Origin: Pseudomonadota bacterium
GTDB taxonomy: Bacteria > Pseudomonadota > Alphaproteobacteria > Rhizobiales > Kaistiaceae
Reading direction: 5' to 3'
DNA: 33,713 nucleotides
NCBI GenBank assembly: GCA_023391905.1
Contig: JAEWAD010000453.1
Span: 1 to 33,713 of the forward strand
The position numbers and the translations under genes are program-made. A model generated the notes under the pieces. The model had not been told where the DNA came from. It saw nothing but the letters and a program-made list of their open reading frames with translations, and made no database searches. Shown one piece after another: positions 1 to 6,448 of the stretch (its first letter is position 1; each line of letters starts with the position of its first letter).

Positions 1-354
1 CTGTTCGGCCATGACGCGAACGATCCCGTCGGCACCTGGGATCAGGCGGTCGAGAAATCGGATGGCCTGCACCTGACCGGCAAGCTGCTCGTCGACGAGG
101 TGGAGCGTGCCCGCGAGGTTCGCGCGCTGGTCCGCTCCGGCGCCGTGCGCGGCATCTCGATCGGCTTCGTCACCCGCAAGGCCAGCACCCGGCCGGACGG
201 CGGCCGCACCATCAAGGCGCTCGAACTGCTCGAGGCATCCCTCGTCACCATCCCCATGCACCCCGGCGCGCGCGTCACCAGCGCGAAGTCGGCAGTCCAG
301 GCCCTCGCCATCGCCGAGGCCATCAACCGGGCATCTGCCCTTATCGCGAGGTAA
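1..354 (+). CDS. HK97 family prohead protease (C-terminal part)
   Basis: This is the 3' end of a gene whose start lies before the window; frame 1 is open from base 1 to the TAA at 352-354 (117 residues). The visible part contains a GHD stretch at residues 3-5 and the strongly conserved RGISIGF block near residue 48, both typical of the peptidase S78/U35 prohead protease of HK97-like phages. The enzyme cleaves scaffold segments from capsid subunits during head maturation. It lies 2 bases upstream of the major capsid gene, the usual protease-capsid order. The catalytic histidine and serine region is mostly upstream and cannot be checked here. Confidence 0.85.
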   Translation: MFGHDANDPVGTWDQAVEKSDGLHLTGKLLVDEVERAREVRALVRSGAVRGISIGFVTRKASTRPDGGRTIKALELLEASLVTIPMHPGARVTSAKSAVQALAIAEAINRASALIAR

Positions 355-356
355 CC

Positions 357-1601
357 ATGCGACACGAAATGAAGAGCGCGCTGATGGCCGGCGCGACCGC
401 GCTGATCCGCAAGGGCGACGGAGACGACCCGCTCGACATCGTCACGAAGTCGCTGCAGGAGCTGCAGAAGACCGTCGACGAGCGGCTGAAGAAGGTCGAG
501 GGCGGGGTCGAGCTCAAGGCGGTGCTCGATCGCATCTCCGAACTGGAGAAGAAGGCCAACCGGCCGATCACCGGCGGCGGCAATGCCGACGAACAGATCG
601 CCCTCGAGCGCAAGGCGCTGGCGTCCCTCCTGCGCTCCGGCTCGATGGCCGGCATCGAGGACGCGGGCGGCACGATCGAGGCCAAGGCCGCATCCTCGGA
701 TAGCGACCCCGCCGGCGGCTATTTCGTGCTGCCGACCGTCGATCTCACCATCCGCACGCTGATGACGGACCTCTCGGTCCTGCGCAGCCTGGCCGAGGTG
801 GTGACGATCTCGACGGACAAGTACGAGCGCTTCTATTCGATGGGCAAGCGCGGCGCCAAGTGGGTGGCCGAGCGCGATGATCGCCCGCAGGACACCGCAC
901 GCCCCGAGCTGATCAAGCACAGCTATCCGGTCTCGGAGCTCTACGCCGCGCCGGTGGCCACGCGTCACCTGCTCGACGACGCCGCCACCGATATCGCCTC
1001 CTGGCTGATCAACAACGCCACGCACGACTTCGACGAAACCGAGGGCGAAGCCTTCTGGCGCGGCGACGGCGTCGAGGGCAAGCCGCGCGGCCTGCTGGAC
1101 TACGGCACGGCCGTCGAGAAGGACTTCACCCGCGCCTGGGGCAAGCACCAGTATGTGCCGGCCGGCCACGCCTCGGCGCCGACCGACGGCAATCTGACGG
1201 CCGCGCTGATCAAGCTCGTCGCCTCGCTGCGCAAGCCCTACAGGGCCAATGCCCGCTTCGTGATGAACAGCAACACTGCTGTTCGCCTCCGCACCATCGT
1301 CGATGCGCAGGGCCGGTTCATGTGGGCCCCGACGGGCAACCTGATCGACGGCATCGAGCACCCGCTCCTCGGCTACCGCGTCGAGATCGACGAGAACATG
1401 CCCGACATCGGCGCCGGCGAGCATCCGATCGCATTCGGTGACTTCCGGCAGGGCTACGTCATCGTCGACCGCCTGGGCCTCCGCATCAACCGCGACGAAC
1501 TCACCCAGAAGGGCCGCGTGGTCTTCGACGTCTACAAGCGCGTCGGCGGCGGCGCCGGCGATTTCAACGCGATCAAGTTCCTGAAGGTCGCGGCGAACTG
1601 A
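357..1601 (+). CDS. Phage major capsid protein, HK97 family
   Basis: The 414-residue protein has the layout of HK97 gp5-type capsid precursors. It opens with an acidic/basic helical delta-like scaffold region (about residues 1-95, charged and rich in E, K and L). The HK97-fold shell domain follows from about residue 110, with recognisable patches such as GGYFVLPTVD, a FWRGDG...KPRGLL segment near residues 236-247, and a C-terminal GFRQGYVIVDRLGLRI-like strand (here DFRQGYVIVDR). Length matches the family (about 380-420). It follows directly after the maturation protease, which would remove the N-terminal scaffold. The ATG at 357 comes 2 bases after the protease stop, so translation is probably coupled. 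Confidence 0.95.
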   Translation: MRHEMKSALMAGATALIRKGDGDDPLDIVTKSLQELQKTVDERLKKVEGGVELKAVLDRISELEKKANRPITGGGNADEQIALERKALASLLRSGSMAGIEDAGGTIEAKAASSDSDPAGGYFVLPTVDLTIRTLMTDLSVLRSLAEVVTISTDKYERFYSMGKRGAKWVAERDDRPQDTARPELIKHSYPVSELYAAPVATRHLLDDAATDIASWLINNATHDFDETEGEAFWRGDGVEGKPRGLLDYGTAVEKDFTRAWGKHQYVPAGHASAPTDGNLTAALIKLVASLRKPYRANARFVMNSNTAVRLRTIVDAQGRFMWAPTGNLIDGIEHPLLGYRVEIDENMPDIGAGEHPIAFGDFRQGYVIVDRLGLRINRDELTQKGRVVFDVYKRVGGGAGDFNAIKFLKVAAN

Positions 1602-1612
1602 GGAGCAAGCAC

Positions 1613-1996
1613 ATGCGCAAGGGTCACTACCACAACCTGAAGGCCGTGCAGGCCCTCCCGTCCGGCTCGAAGTCCGATGCCGCCGACGGCACCGAAATCG
1701 ACCGCAAGGGTTCGCAGTCGATCCTGTTCGTCGTGAATACGGGCTCGATCACCAGCGCGGGCGACTTCGGCGTGAAGGTGCAGGAGAGCGACACCACGGG
1801 CACCGGCTACACCGATGCGGCCGCGGATGACGTGATCAGCGGCGTGCCGGCCACGCTCGGCGCCAATGGTGCATACCAGGTCGAGTACATCGGCAAGAAG
1901 CGGTTCGTCCGTCTCGCGCTCACCAAGGCTGGCGGCACGTCGATCCAGGCCGGCGCCGTCGCCCTGCTGGGCCATCAGCACCTCCAGGTGCCGTAA
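1613..1996 (+). CDS. Small capsid-adjacent phage protein
   Basis: This 127-residue protein has no catalytic motif. It is predicted mostly beta, with an SILFVVNTGSI strand near residues 41-51 and a YIGKKRFVRLAL strand near residue 91, a pattern I associate with small proteins encoded just after capsid genes in many siphophages. Position and size suggest a capsid accessory or decoration protein; this is inferred, not shown. The start is well supported: an AGGAG at 1601-1605, overlapping the capsid stop codon, sits 7 bases before the ATG. Its TAA shares a base with the ATG of the downstream HNH gene. Confidence 0.7.
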   Translation: MRKGHYHNLKAVQALPSGSKSDAADGTEIDRKGSQSILFVVNTGSITSAGDFGVKVQESDTTGTGYTDAAADDVISGVPATLGANGAYQVEYIGKKRFVRLALTKAGGTSIQAGAVALLGHQHLQVP

Positions 1997-2355
1997 TGCC
2001 ATCCCGTGCCCCTCGCGTCTGCGGCCTCTGTGGCAAGGCTCACCTGACCGGTGAGCAGTGCGCCCTGATCGCAGCGCGCGAGCGGGCGCGGAAGGCACGG
2101 CATGACGCCAATCGGCCCAGCGCCGCGAAGCGTGGCTACGACAACAGTTGGCGAACGCTCCGGGCGAAGCATCTGGTGGCGCATCCCTACTGCGTTCGCT
2201 GCGGCGCCAGGGCCATCGTTGCCGACCACATCATCCCGGTTCGGATCGCGCCTCACCGCAGGCTCGACCCGACCAACCTGCAATCACTGTGCACCCATCA
2301 CCATTCCGGCGCGAAACAATCGGAAGAGCGCCGCCGCTCCCCTTCGAAAGGATAA
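1996..2355 (+). CDS. Phage HNH endonuclease
   Basis: The protein has 119 residues, a usual size for free-standing phage HNH nucleases. It has an N-terminal CxxC pair (C9, C12), a basic linker, then the HNH core: CxxC at C66/C69, DHIIP at D77-H78, an NLQSLC segment and a terminal C-x-HHH. The cysteines should bind structural zinc, and D77-H78 with the later histidines form the beta-beta-alpha-metal active site. In HK97-like phages an HNH protein usually sits beside terminase and helps packaging cleavage. Here it lies between capsid and tail tube genes, about 2 kb from terminase. It could be a packaging nuclease that moved or a selfish endonuclease. It starts in the stop of the preceding gene (TAATG). 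Confidence 0.9.
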   Translation: MPSRAPRVCGLCGKAHLTGEQCALIAARERARKARHDANRPSAAKRGYDNSWRTLRAKHLVAHPYCVRCGARAIVADHIIPVRIAPHRRLDPTNLQSLCTHHHSGAKQSEERRRSPSKG

Positions 2356-2359
2356 GGGC

Positions 2360-2857
2360 ATGTCGCACCTCTTCAGCACCGCCGGCTCCAAGATCTACAT
2401 CGGCGCCGCAAAGGCCTCGACCGGCGACGACATGGTCGCCACGGACTTCACCACCGGCTCGCCCGTCTGGACGGAGATCAAGGGTACCACGGATCTGGGT
2501 ACGATCGGCGACACGGCTGAGCTGATCACCAGCAACCAGATCGGCGTCGCTCGCACCCGCAAGCTCAAGGGCACGCGCAACGCTGGCTCGGTGCAGCTGG
2601 TCGCCGACTTCGATTCCGCGGATCCCGGCCAGCTCGCTCTCTACGCCGCAGAGCGAACCAAGCACACCTATGCGTTCAAGATGGTCCTGGCCGATGGTCC
2701 GGCCGGCGGCACGCCGTCGGAGCGCTACTTCGTCGCCCTCGTGATGAGCGCGGCCGAGGCCTACAGCGAAGCGAACAGCGTGATGAAGCTCAACGCCACG
2801 CTGGAGGTCGACAGCAACATCGTGCGGGTGGACGCCGAGGAAGCCGGCGGCCCCTGA
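2360..2857 (+). CDS. Phage tail tube (major tail) protein
   Basis: The 165-residue protein starts at the ATG at 2360, four bases after the HNH stop. It begins with an SHLFSTAGSKIYIG block, has a central KGTRNAGSVQLVADFDSADPGQ segment (residues about 73-95), and ends in a strand carrying LNATLEVDSN (about residue 147). This beta-rich layout matches the tail tube/major tail protein of lambda- and HK97-like siphophages, which polymerises around the tape measure into the tail shaft. The frame is also open upstream through the HNH gene, but that part reads as nonsense. A hairpin follows the gene, which fits a need for high transcript level of this abundant structural protein. Confidence 0.8.
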   Translation: MSHLFSTAGSKIYIGAAKASTGDDMVATDFTTGSPVWTEIKGTTDLGTIGDTAELITSNQIGVARTRKLKGTRNAGSVQLVADFDSADPGQLALYAAERTKHTYAFKMVLADGPAGGTPSERYFVALVMSAAEAYSEANSVMKLNATLEVDSNIVRVDAEEAGGP

Positions 2858-2871
2858 GCCTGTCCCGACCC

Positions 2872-2882
2872 GGGGGGGGGGG
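2872..2882 (+). repeat. G11 homopolymer tract
   Basis: Eleven consecutive G residues lie in the 113-base gap between the tail tube and connector genes, the longest homopolymer I noticed in the window. It starts 14 bases after the tail tube stop, so length changes would not alter either protein. It could be a replication-slippage hotspot or an assembly-uncertain position. Confidence 0.9.
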
Positions 2883-2903
2883 TCTGAGACTTTCGGCCAT
2901 CCC

Positions 2904-2925
2904 AAGGGACCGGCGCGGGTCCCTT
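2904..2925 (+). terminator. Hairpin after tail tube gene
   Basis: A perfect 8-bp inverted repeat, AAGGGACC / GGTCCCTT with a 6-base GGCGCG loop, lies 46 bases after the tail tube stop. No U-tract follows, so it could be a weak or partial terminator, an mRNA-stabilising stem, or a processing site separating the abundant tail tube message from downstream head-tail genes. The structure is seen; the role is inferred. Confidence 0.45.
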
Positions 2926-2970
2926 CGCGCGTGAAACTTCCGAAACCGCTCCACTTTTGAACGGCAGGCC

Positions 2971-3273
2971 ATGGCGCTCGATCTCACCGCATTGAAGGAG
3001 CACTGCAACGTCCTCGGAGACGACGACAACGCCGTGCTCGGCCGCCTCCTCGATGCAGCGAAAGCTCACACGGAACGGCAGCTCGGCTTCAAGCTGACCG
3101 ACACCGAGCAGTTTCCAGAAGGACCGCCGGCCGATATCGAGCAGGCGGTCCTGATGCTGGCGGCGCACTGGTTCGAGAACCGGGAGGCGTCGATCGTCGG
3201 GGTATCGGCTCAACCGATCCCCTTCGGCTTCGACGAGATCATCCGCGAGCACCGAGGGTATAGCTTTGGCTGA
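2971..3273 (+). CDS. Phage gp6-like head-tail connector protein
   Basis: The 100-residue protein resembles the HK97 gp6-like connector family. It starts with an LDLTALKEHCNV helix, has the DNAVLGRLLDAAKAHTERQLG helix near residues 20-40 that is characteristic of the family, and an IEQAVLMLAAHWFENRE helix near 53-70. These proteins form a ring under the portal to which the head-closure adaptor and tail attach. Length is normal. It overlaps the next gene by 8 bases. It lies downstream of the tail tube gene, whereas HK97-type clusters usually place it just after the capsid gene. Confidence 0.85.
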   Translation: MALDLTALKEHCNVLGDDDNAVLGRLLDAAKAHTERQLGFKLTDTEQFPEGPPADIEQAVLMLAAHWFENREASIVGVSAQPIPFGFDEIIREHRGYSFG

Positions 3274-3703
3274 CGACGGCGGCATTGGCCGGCTGCGGAA
3301 GCGGCTCGCGGCCATCCCGAAACAGGTCCAGGGGGCGGCCCAGCCCGCGCTGCTGAAGCAGGCGAACGCCATGGCTGCGACCATGCGCGGGTTCGCCCCT
3401 GTCGACTCGGGCGATCTTCGCGACAGCATCACGGTTACACCGGGCGGGAGCGCGACGCCGGGGTACTCGCAGCCGGGCGGCTCCATGACCGTCGGCACCA
3501 ACGCCGTTGCGGTCACGGTCGGCGGCGAAGACGTGCGCTATCCGCACCTGGTCGAGTATGGCCACGGCAACGGCTTCAACGGCAGCACCGTTCCGGCGCA
3601 TCCGTTTTTCTGGCCTGCCGTGCGCCTCCACAACAAGAAGGCCAAGGCCGCCATCAAGCGCGCCGTCGGCAAGGCCGTCCGCGAGAATTGGGGCAAGCCA
3701 TGA
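3266..3703 (+). CDS. HK97 gp10-like phage protein
   Basis: The 145-residue protein has the gp10-like pattern: an N-terminal LRKRLAAIPKQ helix, then MRGFAPVDSGDLRDSI (about residues 45-60, the family's P-V-D-T/S-G-x-L-R signature), a YPHLVEYGHG strand, and PAHPFFWPAVR near residue 112. Members are minor tail/tail-completion proteins at the head-tail junction. The start is a TTG at 3266 overlapping the connector gene by 8 bases. No ATG lies upstream in a useful position, and the MADDGG opening aligns with the expected N-terminus. Confidence 0.85.
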   Translation: MADDGGIGRLRKRLAAIPKQVQGAAQPALLKQANAMAATMRGFAPVDSGDLRDSITVTPGGSATPGYSQPGGSMTVGTNAVAVTVGGEDVRYPHLVEYGHGNGFNGSTVPAHPFFWPAVRLHNKKAKAAIKRAVGKAVRENWGKP

Positions 3704-4110
3704 GCGCCGCGCTCGCTGTGCAGAAGGCGATCCGCGCCCGGCTTGTGGCAACCGCTTCCGTTCTGGAAGTGGTTCCCGCCGCGAACATCCTCGACCGCAA
3801 CAGCCGGCCGGCGCCGGATCCCTCGATCGTGCTGGGCGAAGACCAGGTCGTCGACGAGGGCCGCATCGCCCGCAATGTCGTGCGCGTCTACTCGACCCTT
3901 CACATCTGGAAGCGCGAGCCCGGCCTGGTCGGGGTGAAGGCGATAGCTGGCGCCATTCGCACGGCTGTCCGGGGTCTCCACAATTTTGCGGAGACCCCCT
4001 ACCAGTTCGGCGATTGCCTCGTCTCCTCCGAGCGCTTCCTGCGCGATCCCGATGGCGAGACGGCCCACGGCGTCGTCACCATCGAAACGCTCGTCAGCGA
4101 GGCCCTGTGA
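3700..4110 (+). CDS. DUF3168 family tail completion protein
   Basis: The 136-residue protein starts at the ATG at 3700, which overlaps the previous stop as ATGA; the frame is open 12 bases further upstream but the overlap start is more likely. It shows the DUF3168 layout: an N-terminal ALAVQKAIRARL helix, an HIWKREPGL strand in the middle and a C-terminal VVTIETLVSE strand. DUF3168 proteins are related to tail terminators that cap the tail tube and join it to the head. Its place between gp10-like and head-closure genes is the usual one. Confidence 0.8.
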   Translation: MSAALAVQKAIRARLVATASVLEVVPAANILDRNSRPAPDPSIVLGEDQVVDEGRIARNVVRVYSTLHIWKREPGLVGVKAIAGAIRTAVRGLHNFAETPYQFGDCLVSSERFLRDPDGETAHGVVTIETLVSEAL

Positions 4111-4436
4111 TGCGTGCCGGCAAGCTCGACAAGGTGATCCAGATCGAGGCGGTCGTGCAGGCCCAGCCGGACGAGTACGGCGTCGTCGACCCCGCCGGCG
4201 GCGCGGTCACATCCCGGACCGTGCGCGCCCAGGTCATCCAGGCGTCAACCGAGGAATATCTGCGCGGCTATGGCGAGGGCGAGAACACCGCCATCATCTT
4301 CCGCACCCGGTTCGTCGACGGCGTCACCACCGACGACCGGCTCGGATATGCCGGCCGGGTCTTCAACATCCGCGAGGTGAAGGAGATCGGCCGCCGCGTC
4401 GGGCTCGAGCTGCGCTGTGAGGAGGTGCGCTCATGA
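4110..4436 (+). CDS. Phage head closure (head-tail adaptor) protein
   Basis: This 108-residue protein belongs to the SPP1 gp16 / Phage_H_T_join type. It begins with MRAGKLDKVIQIEAVV, has a long central beta region ending in RTRFVDGVTTDDRLGYAG (near residues 67-85), and FNIREVKEIGRR close to the C-terminus, where most members have the FNI.xV motif. It would seal the portal channel after DNA packaging. Start codon ATG 4110 shares its A with the upstream TGA. The same frame stays open upstream to 3507, but that extension is a shadow of the two previous genes. It overlaps the terminase small subunit gene by 4 bases. Confidence 0.85.
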   Translation: MRAGKLDKVIQIEAVVQAQPDEYGVVDPAGGAVTSRTVRAQVIQASTEEYLRGYGEGENTAIIFRTRFVDGVTTDDRLGYAGRVFNIREVKEIGRRVGLELRCEEVRS

Positions 4437-4852
4437 GCACGCGCGGCCGCAAGGCGGATCTCAAGGCTGTCGACGGTGGCCTGGCCGGTGTGCCGCGGGC
4501 GCCGGATGTGCTGCCCGCCACGCTGCATGGCGAATGGAACGCCATCGCCGCCGACATGGCCGAGCGCAAGATCTTGACGACGCCCTCTCTCGGCCTGCTG
4601 GAGACCTATCTGCTGGCGCGATGGACCGTGCGCGAGGCGCAGGCGGCCATCCAGGCGGAAGGCGTGCTCGTGAAGGGGGCACACGGCGCCCCGAAGCCAA
4701 ACCCCGCCAGCGGGCTCCTTTCGAAGTCTCTGGAGGCCGTCGCCCGGCTGGGCGCGGAGTTGGGCATCTCGCCGGCCGCGCGCTCCAAGGGGCAGTTCCA
4801 ACCGACGAAGGGGGGCAAGGGTGACGACAACCTTTCCGACCTGGGTCTTTGA
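4433..4852 (+). CDS. Phage terminase small subunit, P27 family
   Basis: The 139-residue protein fits the P27 family (HK97 gp1 type). It starts with a basic RGRKADLKAV segment, then PDVLPATLHGEWNAIAADM (about residues 22-40), a LLETYLLARWTVREAQ helix, a short G-P-NP turn (PKPNPASG, near residue 85), and a LGAELGISPAARSK helix, the family's LGLTPxxR-like DNA-recognition end. The small subunit recognises the packaging site and loads the large subunit. It overlaps the head-closure gene by 4 bases and the large subunit gene by 32. Unusually, this pair follows the head-closure genes. Confidence 0.9.
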   Translation: MSTRGRKADLKAVDGGLAGVPRAPDVLPATLHGEWNAIAADMAERKILTTPSLGLLETYLLARWTVREAQAAIQAEGVLVKGAHGAPKPNPASGLLSKSLEAVARLGAELGISPAARSKGQFQPTKGGKGDDNLSDLGL

Positions 4853-6440
4853 CGACAGCGACATCCCCGACCCGATGGGCTACGGCGAGCGGGCGGTGAA
4901 ATTCCTGCGCGCGCTGAAGCACCCGAAGAACCCGGCGCCCGGCAACCCGTTTCAGCTCGACCGCTGGCAGGAGCGGATCGTCCGGCGGATCTACGGGCCG
5001 CGCCATGACGATGGCACGCGCATCGTGAAGACGGTCGTTCTCTTGCTGCCACGCGGCAACCGCAAGACCGCGCTCTCCGCCGCTCTGGCGCTGCTCCATA
5101 CCGTCGGGCCCGAACGGGTCCCAGGCGGCGAGGTGCTATCGGCCGCGTCCGATCGGAAGCAGGCCCGGCTCGGCTTCAAGGAAGCGGTCGGCCTGGTCCG
5201 GGCTCACCCTGCGATCGACGCCGTGGTGACCGTCCAGGACTACAAGAACCTGCTCGCCTCCAAGTCGCATGGCAGCTTCTACGAGGCCATGTCCTGCGAC
5301 GCCGGAACGCAGCACGGCCGCACGCCCACCTTCTGCCTGGCCGACGAGCTCCACGCCTGGAAGAAGCGCGACCTCTGGGACGTGATCAAGTCCGGCCTGG
5401 TGAAGGTGCCGGGATCGCTCCTGGTCATCGCCACGACGGCCGGCAGGGGGCAAGAGAACCTGGCCTGGGACATCGTGAATGATGCACGCCGGATCGCCCG
5501 CGGTGATGCCGAGGACGAGTCGATTCTGCCAATCCTGTTCGAGACCGATGCCGACGAAAACTGGCGCGACGAGGAGGTCTGGCGGCGCGCCAACCCCGGC
5601 CTGTCCTGCAAGCCCGCCTATCCCGATCTGAAGGGTCTGCGGCAGCTGGCGAAAGAGGCCGAGCGCCGGCCAGGCGATCGAGAGGCCTTCCGGCAGCTGA
5701 ACCTCAACGTCTGGCTGGACGGAGCGCTAAACCCCTTCGTCGACATGGACACCTATGACGCCGGCGCCGGAGAGATCGACCTCGACCAGTTCGAGAACGA
5801 TCAGACGCCGTGCTGGCTGGGCGTCGACCTGTCGTCGAGCATCGATCTCTCGGTGATCGTCGCAGCCTGGCCGGACGACGATGGCGGCGTGACCGTGTGT
5901 CCCTGGTTCTTCTGCCCGGCGGATGGCCTACGCGATCGGCAGGACATCACCATGGCACCCTATGTGCGCTGGGCCGAGGAAGGCCTCATCACTGCTACAC
6001 CTGGACCGACCATCGACATCCGGGCCGTCGAGGGCCAGATCCGGGAGCTCTGCGCTCGGTTCAACGTACAGGAAATTGCTTGCGATCCGGCCCTTGCCGG
6101 CACGACGCTTTCCAGCCTGGTCGACGACGGTCTCCCGGCGGTCGAGATGCGGCAGGGCGCGCTCACGATGATGCCGGCGCTCGCCGAGCTCGAGCGTGCG
6201 GTCATCGGCTCCCGGTTCCGCCACGGTGGTCATCCCGTCCTGCGCTGGACCTTCGCGAACGCCGAGGTGCAGCGCAACACCATGGGCCACATCGTGCGGC
6301 TGAAGAAGTCCAAGCTCTGGTTGTCGATCGACGGCGCCGTGGCGGCGGCTATGGCCGTCGGACGGGCTGCCCAAGGCAACAGCAACCGATCCAGTTACGA
6401 CGACGCCCCGGACGATGTCGGGGAATGGGCATATGCGTGA
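4821..6440 (+). CDS. Phage terminase large subunit
   Basis: The 539-residue packaging motor starts at a GTG (4821) inside the small-subunit gene, after a GGGGGGCAAGG ribosome site. The N-terminal ATPase has a variant Walker A, PRGNRKT at residues 77-83, Walker B ending ADE at D175-E176, and a coupling TTAG motif near 202. The C-terminal RNase H-like nuclease shows acidic residues D336 (GVDLSS), D422 (CDPALAG) and D504 (SIDGAVA). This is the Terminase_1 / HK97 gp2 type that pairs with P27-family small subunits. Length is normal and all motor and nuclease residues appear intact. Confidence 0.95.
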   Translation: MTTTFPTWVFDDSDIPDPMGYGERAVKFLRALKHPKNPAPGNPFQLDRWQERIVRRIYGPRHDDGTRIVKTVVLLLPRGNRKTALSAALALLHTVGPERVPGGEVLSAASDRKQARLGFKEAVGLVRAHPAIDAVVTVQDYKNLLASKSHGSFYEAMSCDAGTQHGRTPTFCLADELHAWKKRDLWDVIKSGLVKVPGSLLVIATTAGRGQENLAWDIVNDARRIARGDAEDESILPILFETDADENWRDEEVWRRANPGLSCKPAYPDLKGLRQLAKEAERRPGDREAFRQLNLNVWLDGALNPFVDMDTYDAGAGEIDLDQFENDQTPCWLGVDLSSSIDLSVIVAAWPDDDGGVTVCPWFFCPADGLRDRQDITMAPYVRWAEEGLITATPGPTIDIRAVEGQIRELCARFNVQEIACDPALAGTTLSSLVDDGLPAVEMRQGALTMMPALAELERAVIGSRFRHGGHPVLRWTFANAEVQRNTMGHIVRLKKSKLWLSIDGAVAAAMAVGRAAQGNSNRSSYDDAPDDVGEWAYA

Positions 6441-6448
6441 GGTGATCC

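Noticed and set aside
42..1424. 460-codon open frame on the minus strand
   Set aside because: It is antisense to the capsid gene, has low-complexity Ala/Arg/Gly composition and no recognisable motif; high GC leaves antisense frames open.
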